Counted from the stretch's first letter, positions 46,426 through 54,578 are shown. The stretch: 64,000 nucleotides of DNA from an uncultured Stenotrophomonas sp. (GCF_945952405.1 NZ_CAMFIA010000009.1:62001-126000); one strand, 5' to 3'. The notes: generated from the letters alone by a model not told the origin. Numbers and translations: made by a program.

Positions 46426-47127
46426 ATGCGTGTAGTTCCCAGTCTGTTGGCTGCCTCCCTCGGGTTGGTCCTGGCCGCGTGCCAGCCGGCACAACCGCCC
46501 GCCGCGAGCGGCAATGATGCCGCGCCGCCGGCCACGCCCGAAGCGGCGGCCAGCACCGGCGCCGGTACCGGCAGCGAGACCACCTACCAGTGTGGTGACC
46601 TGCGCGTGCGCGCCACCTTCAATGGCGAAGATGCGGCCACCGTGGTGATCGGCGAACGTACCTTCGCGATGAGCTCCGAGCGTGCTGCCTCGGGCGCCAA
46701 GTACGGCGATGGCAAGGGCAACAGCTTCTGGACCAAGGGCAGCGATGACGGCCTGCTGAGCCTGAAGGGCGAGGCGGATCGTGAATGCCATGCAGTGGAC
46801 GCCACCGAAGGTGACGGCCGTGCCGGCGCGGCCGCGTTCCGGGCCACCGGCAACGAACCGGGCTGGCTGGCGGTGGTGGATGGCGATGCGCCTGGCCTGC
46901 AGGTGGAAGTCGACTATGGCGAGCGTCGCTTCGACGTGGCCAAGCCTACCGAGGGTGCGGATGGCTGGAGTGGCAAGGCGTCCGATGGTACCGACGTCAA
47001 GCTCAGCTTCCAGCGCACCACCTGCCAGGATGACATGAGTGGCGAAGCCTTCGAGGCCAAGGCGATGTTGACCGTAGGCACCCGCCAGTACCACGGCTGC
47101 GGCAATTTCGGCGGCAAGCAGCCGTAA
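46426..47127 (+). CDS. Lipoprotein with MliC-like and COG3650-like domains
   Basis: 233-aa outer-membrane lipoprotein with lipobox LVLAAC (Cys19). An Ala/Pro-rich linker leads to an MliC-like domain (about 53-120: YQCGDLRVRATFNG, SGAKYGDGKGNSFWTKG, CHAVD), as in inhibitors of C-type lysozyme. A second domain (about 135-233: FRATGNEPGWLAVVDG, GYRR-like YGERRFDVAKP, YHGCGNFG) is typical of COG3650 proteins. AAGGAG precedes the ATG at 46426. A role in envelope protection against host lysozyme is plausible from the fold. Confidence 0.75.
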   Translation: MRVVPSLLAASLGLVLAACQPAQPPAASGNDAAPPATPEAAASTGAGTGSETTYQCGDLRVRATFNGEDAATVVIGERTFAMSSERAASGAKYGDGKGNSFWTKGSDDGLLSLKGEADRECHAVDATEGDGRAGAAAFRATGNEPGWLAVVDGDAPGLQVEVDYGERRFDVAKPTEGADGWSGKASDGTDVKLSFQRTTCQDDMSGEAFEAKAMLTVGTRQYHGCGNFGGKQP

Positions 47128-47140
47128 GCCGCCTGCCGCC

Positions 47141-47200
47141 TGTACAGGCGGGCTCATGCCCGGCTGTACAGGTAGCCGCCGAGCATGGGCTCGGCTCTAC
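47141..47200. repeat. REP cluster between convergent lipoprotein genes
   Basis: TGTACAG...CTGTACA inverted repeat (47141-47170) enclosing a GGGC/GCCC hairpin, followed by GTAGCCGCCGAGC ... GCTCGGCTCTAC (47172-47200), a double-headed REP. It lies between genes ending at 47127 and 47213 and may act as a bidirectional terminator. Confidence 0.7.
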
Positions 47201-47212
47201 ATCATCGTGGCA

Positions 47213-47758
47213 TCAGCCCTGGCAGGGCTTCAGGTCCAGCTCGAACACCAGGTCATAGCGGCCGTTGATCCCGATCAGCGCGTCGCGGATCGCACAGTCA
47301 CCACGATGACGCGCGACCAGATCGGTGAAGATCTTCTCGCGGCCCTCGCAGTACTTCGCGCCCGCCTCTTCCAGTTCGCGGCGACGCTCGTCGTCGTAGG
47401 GCTCTTCGCCGGCGAAGTGCTGGCAGGTGTTCTCTCGTGCGAGGAAGGCCTGCACGTCGGCCGGCATCGCACAGTAGATGCGCACATCGTCGATGTCATA
47501 CACATCGACTGGGACCGGGCAGCCGGCGGCCGCGCGTGCCTTGTCCAGCGCCTCATCACCCGAAGCCAGGTCGGTGGAGGGCTCGGCCCCGGCGCTGGCC
47601 TCCACGGCCGCTGGCGGATCCACTACCGGAGCGGGAGCTGCAGCCGGTTCGGTGGCTGCGATCTTCGATGCGGCATCGGCCGTGCTGTCCGCTGCCTGCG
47701 GCGAACACGCCGCAAGCATGGACAGGCAGGCGACCAGCGCGAGCCGCTTAGTCGGCAC
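47213..47758 (-). CDS. Hypothetical lipoprotein
   Basis: 181-aa secreted protein of unrecognised family. The lipobox SMLAAC (Cys18) ends the signal peptide, a long Ala/Pro-rich linker (about 25-75) follows, and then a C-terminal domain with five Cys: [64 protein letters not shown] and a final CQG. The GINGRYD motif recalls the DGKYN of the lipoproteins at 29199 and 29865, but the rest differs. It overlaps the efpL stop by 11 bases, so it is translated together with efpL. Confidence 0.75.
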   Translation of the reverse strand: MPTKRLALVACLSMLAACSPQAADSTADAASKIAATEPAAAPAPVVDPPAAVEASAGAEPSTDLASGDEALDKARAAAGCPVPVDVYDIDDVRIYCAMPADVQAFLARENTCQHFAGEEPYDDERRRELEEAGAKYCEGREKIFTDLVARHRGDCAIRDALIGINGRYDLVFELDLKPCQG

Positions 47759-48314
47759 GGCCAGCGAATTCGCCGGTGGCGGTGTTCACCAGCACGCGTT
47801 CGCCGTTGACGATGTACTCCGGCACCATGATTTCGATACCGGTGTTGAGCTTGGCCGGCTTCGGACGCTTGGTGGCGGTGCCGCCCTTCAGTTCCGGCGG
47901 GGTCTCGATCACTTCCAGCACCACCGAGGCCGGCAGCTGGATCGCCACCGGCTGCTCGTCGATGACCTGCACGTAGATGCCGGTCAGGCCGTCGGTGATG
48001 TAGCCGGCGTCGTCACCGATCACGTCGGCGTCGAGGGTGTAGGGGGTGTAGTCCTCGTCATCGAGGAACACGAAGGCGTCGCCATCCTTGTACGAATAGG
48101 TGGACTGGCGGCGCAGCAGTTCGACTTCGACCAGGTTGTCGTCGGCATCGAAGCTGGCATCGAGCTTGTTGCCGCCCGGCACGCTGTACATGATGAAGCG
48201 GAAGCGGACGTTGCCGCCGCGACCCTGCGGCGAGCTGCGCTCGATGTCGCGGATCTGGTACACGCCGTTGTTGTACTCGACGACGTTGCCCTTCTTGATG
48301 TCGTTGGCTTTCAT
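47748..48314 (-). CDS. efpL: Elongation factor P-like protein
   Basis: 188-aa three-domain EF-P paralogue (YeiP/EfpL type), which helps ribosomes through certain stalling peptides. The N-terminal KOW-like domain [20 protein letters not shown] carries the extended tip loop [15 protein letters not shown], where Arg32 replaces the modifiable Lys/Arg of canonical EF-P; EfpL works unmodified. The C-terminal OB domain reads [20 protein letters not shown]. The length is as usual. The SDR gene ends 48 bases upstream, with a hairpin between. Confidence 0.92.
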   Translation of the reverse strand: MKANDIKKGNVVEYNNGVYQIRDIERSSPQGRGGNVRFRFIMYSVPGGNKLDASFDADDNLVEVELLRRQSTYSYKDGDAFVFLDDEDYTPYTLDADVIGDDAGYITDGLTGIYVQVIDEQPVAIQLPASVVLEVIETPPELKGGTATKRPKPAKLNTGIEIMVPEYIVNGERVLVNTATGEFAGRAD

Positions 48315-48336
48315 GGTGATCTAGGTCGTTGGGGGA

Positions 48337-48355
48337 GGGCGCCGTCCCGGCGCCC
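48337..48355. terminator. Hairpin between the SDR and efpL
   Basis: Stem GGGCGCCG / CGGCGCCC with a 3-base loop, 8 bases after the SDR stop on the minus strand; T-rich sequence is absent. Possibly a weak terminator separating the catabolic operon from efpL. Confidence 0.45.
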
Positions 48356-48362
48356 GGGGGAA

Positions 48363-49133
48363 TCACTTCGGAGCGAGGCGGGTAGCGCCGTCCAGGCGGA
48401 TGGTCTCGCCGTTGAGGTAGGTATTGCCGATGATGAAGCCGACCAGGCTGGCGAAGTCGTCCGGCTTGCCCAGGCGCGACGGGAACGGGATCGAGGCGGC
48501 CAGCGACTGCTGCACGGCTTCGGGCATGCCATCGACCATCGGCGTCCAGAACACGCCGGGCGCGATGGTGTTGACGCGGATGCCGAAGCGCGACAGTTCG
48601 CGTGCCATCGGCAGCGTCATTGATACCACGCCGCCCTTGCTGGCGGCATACGCGGCCTGGCCGATCTGGCCTTCGTAGGCGGCGATGCTGGCGGTATTGA
48701 TGATCACGCCGCGCTCGCCATCGGTGCCGGCGTCATTGTGCTGCATGCGGTTGGCGGCGGCCTTGGCGACGTTGAAGCTGCCGACCAGGTTGACCATCAC
48801 CGTGCCCTGGAACCCGGCCAGCGGCATTGGGCCTTCCTTGCCGAGCACGCGACCGGCACCGAGGATGCCGGCGCAGTTCATTGCCACGTTCAGGCCGCCG
48901 AGGAAATCGTGGGCCTGGTCGATGGCGGCGGCCACGGCCGCCTCGTCGCTGACGTTGACGTTGAAGTAGCGGGCCTTGTCGGCACCCAGCCCGGCGACAG
49001 CGGCAGCGCCCTTGTCGTCATTGAGGTCGAACAGGGCCACCTTGCCGCCCTGGGCGACGAGGTGCTGGGCCACGGCCAGGCCGAGGCCGGAAACGCCGCC
49101 AGTGATCACGGCACGTACGGAAGACAGCTGCAT
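48363..49133 (-). CDS. Short-chain dehydrogenase (3-hydroxyacyl-CoA dehydrogenase type)
   Basis: 256-aa SDR resembling type II 3-hydroxyacyl-CoA / 2-methyl-3-hydroxybutyryl-CoA dehydrogenase (HSD10-like). The NAD motif is TGGVSGLGLA, then NCAGILGAGRVLGKEGPM, catalytic Ser in IINTASIAAYEGQIGQ and Y-x-x-x-K in AAYAASKGGV, and IAPGVFWTPMVDGMP. It follows HMG-CoA lyase by about 100 bases on the same strand, so a branched-chain amino acid role (isoleucine or short acyl-CoA) is likely. Confidence 0.85.
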   Translation of the reverse strand: MQLSSVRAVITGGVSGLGLAVAQHLVAQGGKVALFDLNDDKGAAAVAGLGADKARYFNVNVSDEAAVAAAIDQAHDFLGGLNVAMNCAGILGAGRVLGKEGPMPLAGFQGTVMVNLVGSFNVAKAAANRMQHNDAGTDGERGVIINTASIAAYEGQIGQAAYAASKGGVVSMTLPMARELSRFGIRVNTIAPGVFWTPMVDGMPEAVQQSLAASIPFPSRLGKPDDFASLVGFIIGNTYLNGETIRLDGATRLAPK

Positions 49134-49200
49134 TGCACGGTCCTGCAGGTTCGAGAACCGCCGATTCTAACGGAAGCGGCGAGCGTCGCCGTTGTGCACT

Positions 49201-49222
49201 GCGCCGCCGTTGCAGGCGGCGC
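49201..49222. terminator. Hairpin between HMG-CoA lyase and the SDR
   Basis: Perfect 8-bp stem GCGCCGCC / GGCGGCGC with a 6-base loop, 10 bases downstream of the lyase stop on the minus strand; no T-tract. Confidence 0.45.
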
Positions 49223-49232
49223 AGCGGGCCGG

Positions 49233-50126
49233 TCAACCGGCCGCCAGTGCCTGGCCGGTACGGCTGGCGGTGGCGCGGCCAAGCAGGCCGGCCAGCCAGC
49301 GCCCTGTTTCGGCCAGCGCCGGCAGGTCCACGCCGCTGTCCAGGCCCAGGCCCTGCAGCAGGTAGACCACGTCTTCGCTGGCCACATTGCCGCTGGCGCC
49401 CTTCGCATACGGGCAGCCGCCGGCGCCCGACACCGCGCTGTCGACCACGCGCACGCCTTCTTCCAGGCAGGTGGCGATGTTGGCGATGGCCTGGCCATAG
49501 GTGTCGTGGAAGTGCACGGCCAGTGCGCCCATCGGAATCTCGGCGGCGACCGCTTGCAGCATGGCCCGGGCCTTGCGCGGGGTACCGACGCCGATGGTGT
49601 CGCCCAGCGAGATCTCGTAGCAGCCCATCTGGTGCAGGGCGCGCGCCACGCGCACCACGTCGGCCAGCGCGACCTCGCCCTGGTAGGGGCAGCCCAGCAC
49701 GGTGGAGACGTAGCCGCGCACGCGCACGCCGTCGGCGGCGGCACGACGCAGGATCGGCTCGAAACGGGCCAGCGACTCGTCGATGCCGGCGTTGGTGTTG
49801 GTGCGGTTGAACGCTTCGGAGGCGGCGGTGAACACCGCCACTTCCTCCACGCCCACGGCGCGTGCGCGGTCGTAACCCTGCTCGTTCGGCACCAGTACCG
49901 GGTAGTGGATGCCGGGCCGGCGCTGGATGCCGGCATAGACCTCGGCGGCATCGGCCAGCTGCGGGATCCACTTCGGGCTGACGAAGCTGGTCGCCTCGAT
50001 GCTGCGCAGGCCGGTGGCCGACAGGCGGTTGATCAGTTCGATCTTGTCGGCGGTGGAGACGGACTGCTTTTCGTTCTGCAGGCCATCACGCGGGCCGACC
50101 TCGACGATGCGGACGTAATCGCTCAT
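49233..50126 (-). CDS. Hydroxymethylglutaryl-CoA lyase
   Basis: 297-aa TIM-barrel enzyme splitting HMG-CoA into acetoacetate and acetyl-CoA, the last step of leucine breakdown. N-terminal RIVEVGPRDGLQNE holds the metal-binding Asp; HFHDTYGQA carries the His ligands; and AVSGAGGCPYAKGASGN is the active-site Cys signature (the usual SVSGLGGCPYA with two changes). The start is ATG 50126, overlapping the stop of the VOC gene (ATGA). The MvaB/LiuE-type name fits, but the full liu set is not in the window. Confidence 0.92.
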   Translation of the reverse strand: MSDYVRIVEVGPRDGLQNEKQSVSTADKIELINRLSATGLRSIEATSFVSPKWIPQLADAAEVYAGIQRRPGIHYPVLVPNEQGYDRARAVGVEEVAVFTAASEAFNRTNTNAGIDESLARFEPILRRAAADGVRVRGYVSTVLGCPYQGEVALADVVRVARALHQMGCYEISLGDTIGVGTPRKARAMLQAVAAEIPMGALAVHFHDTYGQAIANIATCLEEGVRVVDSAVSGAGGCPYAKGASGNVASEDVVYLLQGLGLDSGVDLPALAETGRWLAGLLGRATASRTGQALAAG

Positions 50127-50524
50127 GCCGGCTCCCCGCCGCCGGGGCGGTGGCAGACCGCCTCGATGTTGTTGCCATCCGGGTCGAGCACGAAAGCGCC
50201 GTAGTAATCCGGGTGGTACCACGGGCGCAGGCCCGGAGCGCCGTTGTCGCGGCCGCCCGCGGCGAGGGCGGCGGCATGGAACGCATCCACCTGCGCACGG
50301 CTGGCGCAGGCGAAGGCCACGTGCACGCCCTGGCTGGCGGTGCCGGCATTGCCGAGCCAGAAGAACGGCTTGCCTTCGCTGCCGAAGCCGACGTGGTCGT
50401 GGGCGCCGGTCTGTTCGGCGCTGACTTCCATCACCACGCCGATCTGCAACGGCGCCAGCGCCTGCAGGAAGAAGGCCTTGCTGCGCGCCAGGTCGGCGCT
50501 GGTCAAACCAAGATGATCGAGCAT
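50123..50524 (-). CDS. VOC (glyoxalase/bleomycin-resistance fold) family protein
   Basis: 133-aa protein of the vicinal-oxygen-chelate superfamily. MLDHLGLTSADLARSKAFF starts the first beta-alpha-beta module, and GRDNGAPGLRPWYHPDYYGA followed by FVLDPDGNNIEAVCH forms the second. It has the metal-ligand His and Glu positions of the fold, but the reaction is unknown. It is embedded between crotonase and HMG-CoA lyase with 2-base gap and overlap, so it belongs to the same catabolic operon. Confidence 0.85.
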   Translation of the reverse strand: MLDHLGLTSADLARSKAFFLQALAPLQIGVVMEVSAEQTGAHDHVGFGSEGKPFFWLGNAGTASQGVHVAFACASRAQVDAFHAAALAAGGRDNGAPGLRPWYHPDYYGAFVLDPDGNNIEAVCHRPGGGEPA

Positions 50525-50526
50525 GT

Positions 50527-51315
50527 TCAGGCTTCCGTGACCCAATGGGGAGCGCGCTTGTCGAGGAAGGCGCCCAGGCCCTCCTGGCCCTCGGCGGAGA
50601 CCCGCAGGCGCGCGATCAGCGCCGCATTATCGCGATCCAGGGCGTCGCGGTCATGACTGTCGCGGACCTGGCGCACCAGCTGCTTGGCCGACGACGAGGC
50701 GATCGGGCCGGCCTTGTCGAGCAGGGCCAGCTGGCGCTCCAGCGCTTCATCCAGGCGCTCCGGCTCGACCAGCTGGTGGACCAGGCCGATGCGCAGTGCG
50801 GTGTCGGCGTCGAAATGCTCGCCGGTGGCGAACCAGCGGCGGGCCTGGCGCGGGCCGATGGCCTCGATCACGTACGGCGAGATCACCGCCGGCAGCAGGC
50901 CGAGGCGGCTTTCGGTCAGGCCGAAGCGGGCCGAGCTGCTGGCGATGGCGATGTCGCAGCAGGCGACCAGGCCAACGCCCCCGCCGAAGGCGGCGCCATG
51001 GACCCGGGCCAGGGTCGGCTTGGGCAGCTCGTCCAGGGTGCGCATCAGCCGCGCCAGGGCCAGCGAGTCCTCGCGGTTGTCGGCCTCGCTGGCGGCGGCC
51101 ATGCCACGCATCCACTGCATGTCGGCACCGGCCGAGAAGGAGGCGCCGTGGCCGGCCACCACCACCGCGCGCACCGCTTCATCGCGGCCGGCCGCTTCCA
51201 GCGCCGCGGTCAGGCGGGCAATCAGGCCGGCGTCGAAGGCGTTGTGCAGCTCCGGCCGGTTCAGCCAGAGGGTGAGGACGGCGCCGCGGCGCTCGATCTG
51301 CAAAGCATCGTTCAT
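50527..51315 (-). CDS. Enoyl-CoA hydratase/isomerase, probable methylglutaconyl-CoA hydratase
   Basis: 262-aa crotonase-fold enzyme. Oxyanion-hole segments are SFSAGADMQWM and VHGAAFGGGVGLVACCD; ARFGLTESRLGLLPAVISPY holds the catalytic-acid region. Position immediately before HMG-CoA lyase suggests hydration of 3-methylglutaconyl-CoA in the leucine pathway (LiuC-like). It is the first gene of the minus-strand operon. A 16-base palindrome lies 17 bases upstream of the ATG. Confidence 0.87.
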   Translation of the reverse strand: MNDALQIERRGAVLTLWLNRPELHNAFDAGLIARLTAALEAAGRDEAVRAVVVAGHGASFSAGADMQWMRGMAAASEADNREDSLALARLMRTLDELPKPTLARVHGAAFGGGVGLVACCDIAIASSSARFGLTESRLGLLPAVISPYVIEAIGPRQARRWFATGEHFDADTALRIGLVHQLVEPERLDEALERQLALLDKAGPIASSSAKQLVRQVRDSHDRDALDRDNAALIARLRVSAEGQEGLGAFLDKRAPHWVTEA

Positions 51316-51331
51316 GGGATTCCAGAGTCAC

Positions 51332-51347
51332 TCCATACCTGTATGGA
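51332..51347. promoter_or_regulatory. Palindrome before the leucine-catabolic operon
   Basis: TCCATACCTGTATGGA: 7-bp arms around CT, 17 bases before the crotonase ATG on the minus strand. Position and symmetry suggest an operator. The cognate regulator is not evident in the window. Confidence 0.5.
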
Positions 51348-51363
51348 TCATAGCGGGCCATTG

Positions 51364-51378
51364 GTCATGGGCCATGAC
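51364..51378. promoter_or_regulatory. Second palindrome between crotonase and feoA
   Basis: GTCATGGGCCATGAC: perfect 7-1-7 palindrome in the same divergent spacer, 22 bases before the Fur-like box. No factor can be assigned. Confidence 0.4.
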
Positions 51379-51399
51379 GCGACGCGGGAATGTTAGAAT

Positions 51400-51414
51400 C
51401 GAGAACCATTTACA
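51400..51414. promoter_or_regulatory. Fur-like box before feoA
   Basis: CGAGAACCATTTACA matches 11 of 14 informative positions of the 7-1-7 Fur consensus TGAGAATNATTCTCA. It stands 20 bases before the feoA ATG, the expected place for iron-dependent repression. Confidence 0.5.
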
Positions 51415-51434
51415 TCCAGCAGAGATTACGCTAG

Positions 51435-51689
51435 ATGACGCTGTCCGAACTGCCGCTGCACACCTCGGCCGTGGTCGAGTCCGTGCAGGACCTGCATGCC
51501 AACGATGCCATTGCCCGTCGCCTGCGCGAGCTGGGGTTCGTAAAGGGCGAGGAAGTGCGCCTGGTGGCCAAGGGGCCGGTCGGGGGCGAGCCGCTGCTGG
51601 TGCAGGTCGGGTTCACCCGGTTCGCGCTGCGGATCAGTGAAGCCAAGCGCGTCGTGGTCGACGCCGCCAGCCAGGAACGACGTGCATGA
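51435..51689 (+). CDS. feoA: Ferrous iron transport protein A
   Basis: 84-aa SH3-like cytosolic accessory of the Fe(II) transporter. Typical sequence: MTLSELPLHTSAVVESVQ, then IARRLRELGFVKGEEVRLVA and FALRISEAKRVVV. It starts the feoABx operon behind a Fur-like box, and its stop overlaps the feoB start (ATGA). Confidence 0.94.
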   Translation: MTLSELPLHTSAVVESVQDLHANDAIARRLRELGFVKGEEVRLVAKGPVGGEPLLVQVGFTRFALRISEAKRVVVDAASQERRA

Positions 51690-53551
51690 CCGCTACTGCC
51701 TCCACCGCCCCTGTGCGCATCGCGCTGGTCGGTAACCCGAACAGTGGCAAGACCGCCCTGTTCAACCAGTTGACCGGCAGCCGGCAGAAGGTCGCCAACT
51801 ACACCGGCGTTACTGTCGAGCGCAAGGAAGGCCGCCTGCGCGCGCCGTCCGGCCGTGAATTCGCCGTGCTCGACCTGCCGGGCGCCTACAGCCTGCAGCC
51901 GGCCAGCCTGGACGAGGCGATCACCCGCGACCTGTGCCGGGGCTTCTACCCGGGCGAGGCCGCGCCGGACGTGCTGCTGTGCGTGATCGATGCCACCAAC
52001 CTGCGCCTGCACCTGCGCTTCGCGCTGGAGCTGCGCGAGCTGGGCAAGCCGATGGTGGTGGCCCTGAACATGGTCGATGCGGCCCAGCGCCGTGGCATCC
52101 AGGTGGACGTGGCCGCGCTGGAGCGCGAGCTGGGCGTGCCGGTGGTGGAGACCGTGGCGGTGCGCAAGCAGGGCGCGCGGGCGCTGGTCGAGCGGCTGGA
52201 CGCGATGGTGCCGCACCTGGATGCGCCGGTGCCCGGCCCGGAAGGTGGTATCGACTACCACGCCAGGGTGCGCGACATCCTGTCGGTGGCGGTGCGGATG
52301 CCGGCGCGGACCGCGAAGATCGACGATGCACTGGACCGCTGGCTGCTGCACCCGGTGTTCGGACTGGTCAGCCTGGCCGTGGTGATGTTCCTGATCTTCC
52401 AGGCGGTGTATGCCTGGGCAACGCCGCTGATGGACGCGATCGAGGCCGGTTTCGCCTGGCTCGGCACCTTCGTCGGCAGCGTGCTGCCGGAAGGGCCGCT
52501 GGCCAGCCTGCTGACCGACGGCATCATCGCCGGCGTCGGTGGCGTGGTGGTGTTCCTGCCGCAGATCCTGATCCTGTTCTTCTTCATCCTGGTGCTGGAG
52601 GAATCCGGTTACCTGCCGCGCGCGGCGTTCCTGCTTGACCGCATGATGGCGGCCGCCGGCCTGTCCGGCCGTTCGTTCATCCCGCTGCTGTCCAGCTTCG
52701 CCTGTGCGGTGCCCGGCATCATGTCCACCCGCAGCATCCAGGACCCGCGTGACCGCCTGGCCACAATCCTGGTCGCGCCGCTGATGACCTGCTCGGCGCG
52801 ACTGCCGGTGTATGCATTGCTGATCGGTGCCTTCATTCCGCAGAAGACGGTGTGGGGCGTGTTCAACCAGCAGGGCCTGGTCCTGTTCGGCCTGTACGCG
52901 GCGGGCATCCTCAGTGCGCTGGCGATGTCGTGGATCATGAAGAAGTGGCGGCGTGACAAGAGCGAGCATCCGTTGATGCTGGAGCTGCCGTCGTATCGCC
53001 TGCCGCATGTGCGCGACCTGGCGGTGGGCCTGTACGAACGCGGCATGATCTTCCTCAAGCGCGTCGGCGGCATCATCCTGGCGCTGACCATCCTGCTGTG
53101 GGTGCTGCTGTCCTTCCCGGCTGCCCCTGCGGGCGCGACCCTGCCTGCGATCGACTACAGCTATGCCGGCCAGATCGGCCACGCGATGGCGGTGTTCTTC
53201 GCGCCGCTGGGCTTCAACTGGCAGATCTGCATCGCGCTGATCCCCGGCCTGGCCGCGCGCGAAGTGGCGGTGGCCTCGCTGGCCACGGTCTATGCACTGT
53301 CGGCGGCCGATGATGATGCCGCCAGCCAGGCGCTGACCCCGCTGATCAGCGACGGTTGGTCGCTGGCCACCGCGCTGTCGCTGCTGGTCTGGTACATCTA
53401 TGCGCCGATGTGCATCTCGACGCTGGCGACCATCAAGCGCGAGACCAACTCGTGGAAGCAGATGGGCTTTGCCGCGTTCTATCTGTTCGCGGCGGCCTAC
53501 GTGGCTGCGCTGATCACCTACCAGGTGACCAAGGCGCTGGGAGGCGGCTGA
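51686..53551 (+). CDS. feoB: Ferrous iron transport protein B
   Basis: 621-aa inner-membrane Fe(II) permease with an N-terminal G domain. G1 is GNPNSGKT (residues 16-23), G3 DLPGAYSL, G4 NMVD. A helical spacer leads into about 8 membrane helices with two Gate motifs (FIPLLSSFACAVPGIMSTR and LIPGLAAREVAVASL). It is shorter than E. coli FeoB (773 aa) and lacks long C-terminal extensions. It overlaps feoA upstream and the Cys-rich gene downstream (TGATG). Confidence 0.96.
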   Translation: MTATASTAPVRIALVGNPNSGKTALFNQLTGSRQKVANYTGVTVERKEGRLRAPSGREFAVLDLPGAYSLQPASLDEAITRDLCRGFYPGEAAPDVLLCVIDATNLRLHLRFALELRELGKPMVVALNMVDAAQRRGIQVDVAALERELGVPVVETVAVRKQGARALVERLDAMVPHLDAPVPGPEGGIDYHARVRDILSVAVRMPARTAKIDDALDRWLLHPVFGLVSLAVVMFLIFQAVYAWATPLMDAIEAGFAWLGTFVGSVLPEGPLASLLTDGIIAGVGGVVVFLPQILILFFFILVLEESGYLPRAAFLLDRMMAAAGLSGRSFIPLLSSFACAVPGIMSTRSIQDPRDRLATILVAPLMTCSARLPVYALLIGAFIPQKTVWGVFNQQGLVLFGLYAAGILSALAMSWIMKKWRRDKSEHPLMLELPSYRLPHVRDLAVGLYERGMIFLKRVGGIILALTILLWVLLSFPAAPAGATLPAIDYSYAGQIGHAMAVFFAPLGFNWQICIALIPGLAAREVAVASLATVYALSAADDDAASQALTPLISDGWSLATALSLLVWYIYAPMCISTLATIKRETNSWKQMGFAAFYLFAAAYVAALITYQVTKALGGG

Positions 53552-53805
53552 TGGACCGTGGACTGCTGCTGCAATACCTGATCATCGCGCTGGCCGTGCT
53601 GGTCAGTGCCTGGGTGGTGTTGAAGAAGCAGTTCCCGGGTACCGTGCGCCGGCTGCGCGGCGCCCTGGCGCTGGCCCTGCTGAAGCCGGGTCGTGCCGCC
53701 TGGCTGCAGGCGCTGGGCCGCAGGATCGCGCCGCCGGCCAGTGGCGGCGGCGGTGCCTGTGGTGGCTGTGACAGCTGCGGGCCGACGCCGCCGAAGCAGC
53801 ATTAG
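53551..53805 (+). CDS. FeoB-associated Cys-rich membrane protein
   Basis: 84-aa protein with one N-terminal membrane helix (LLLQYLIIALAVLVSAWVVL), a basic stretch and a C-terminal cluster GGGGACGGCDSCGP (C-x-x-C-x-x-C). Such small proteins (DUF6587-like) commonly follow feoB in gamma- and betaproteobacteria and take the place of FeoC. The Cys motif could bind iron or sense redox state, which is an inference. The ATG shares a base with the feoB stop. Confidence 0.82.
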   Translation: MDRGLLLQYLIIALAVLVSAWVVLKKQFPGTVRRLRGALALALLKPGRAAWLQALGRRIAPPASGGGGACGGCDSCGPTPPKQH

Positions 53806-53922
53806 GGCCGGCGTCCGCCGGGCCCGTCCTGCCGGGTGCAAACCGGCCAGCCCTGCTGGGTGCCAACCGGCCAATCCTGGTGGGTGTGAACCTTGGTTCG
53901 CACGCTCCTGCCGTTCACCCTC
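53806..53922 (+). repeat. Degenerate triple 24-base repeat after the feo operon
   Basis: Three imperfect units at about 53831-53902 of the form TGC(T)GGGTG-AACCGGCCA (GGGTGCAAACCGGCCA, GGGTGCCAACCGGCCA, GGGTGTGAACCTTGGTT). No gene; it probably marks REP-type expansion downstream of feo. Confidence 0.5.
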
Positions 53923-53945
53923 ATCCACGCTTGGCGTGGATCTAC
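53923..53945 (-). repeat. GTAG REP overlapping a stop codon
   Basis: ATCCACGC TTG GCGTGGAT CTAC. Read on the minus strand, the GTAG head (53945-53942) contributes the TAG stop of the quinone-reductase-like gene, so the repeat abuts and defines the C-terminus. Confidence 0.75.
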
Positions 53946-54523
53946 TGCGCGTGAGCGCCCAGTTCCCCGGCCAGGGCCAGCCACTGGGCGCGGCGGGCGA
54001 GTGTGCTGCTGCGTACCGCACCCAGGCGGCTGACCCGTACCGGGCGGATGCCGCAGAACTCCAGGAGGGGCGCGCGCAGCTGGGCAATGCCCGGGTCGCG
54101 GTAGATCCAGCGGTAGTACCAGGGCGGCGTATCGAGGGTGGTGATCACCCGCGCGCTGCGACCGGCCAGCAGCCGGTCCCACCACACCGAATCGCGGCGG
54201 TAGCGGAAGGCGAAGCCCGGCAGCAGCACGCGGTCGAAGAAGCCCTTCAGCAGGGCCGGCATCGCACCCCACCAGGTCGGGAAGACCAGCACCAGGTGAT
54301 CGCAGGCCAGCAGGGCGTCGGCGGCGTCCTGCAGGTCGGGCTCCAGCGGCTGGGCCTGGCGGTAGCCGTGGCGCAGCACCGGATCGAAGCCAAGCTCACC
54401 CAGGGCGATCAGGCGCACCCGGTGGCCCGCATTCTCGGCGGCGGTGGCATAGCGCTGGGCGAGGGCGCCACACAGGCTGTCGCGGTCGGGATGGCCCAGC
54501 AGGATCAGGATGGAACGGGACAC
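53942..54523 (-). CDS. NAD(P)H dehydrogenase (quinone)-like flavoprotein
   Basis: 193-aa flavodoxin-fold protein of the NQO1/KefF/MdaB family. The FMN/FAD phosphate loop is ILLGHPDRDSLCGALA; YPLVFP-type LVFPTWWGAMPALLKGFFDR and PGFAFRY follow. The start GTG 54523 is chosen (GAGG 7 bases upstream). The stop is provided by a REP. It lies 55 bases after a MerR gene and an SDR on the same strand, so it may belong to an electrophile- or redox-responsive set. Confidence 0.85.
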   Translation of the reverse strand: MSRSILILLGHPDRDSLCGALAQRYATAAENAGHRVRLIALGELGFDPVLRHGYRQAQPLEPDLQDAADALLACDHLVLVFPTWWGAMPALLKGFFDRVLLPGFAFRYRRDSVWWDRLLAGRSARVITTLDTPPWYYRWIYRDPGIAQLRAPLLEFCGIRPVRVSRLGAVRSSTLARRAQWLALAGELGAHAQ

Positions 54524-54578
54524 GGCAACCTCGGGCAATGGAAAGCGCGCGAGGTTGGGCTATGCCCCTGGGGCAGAG

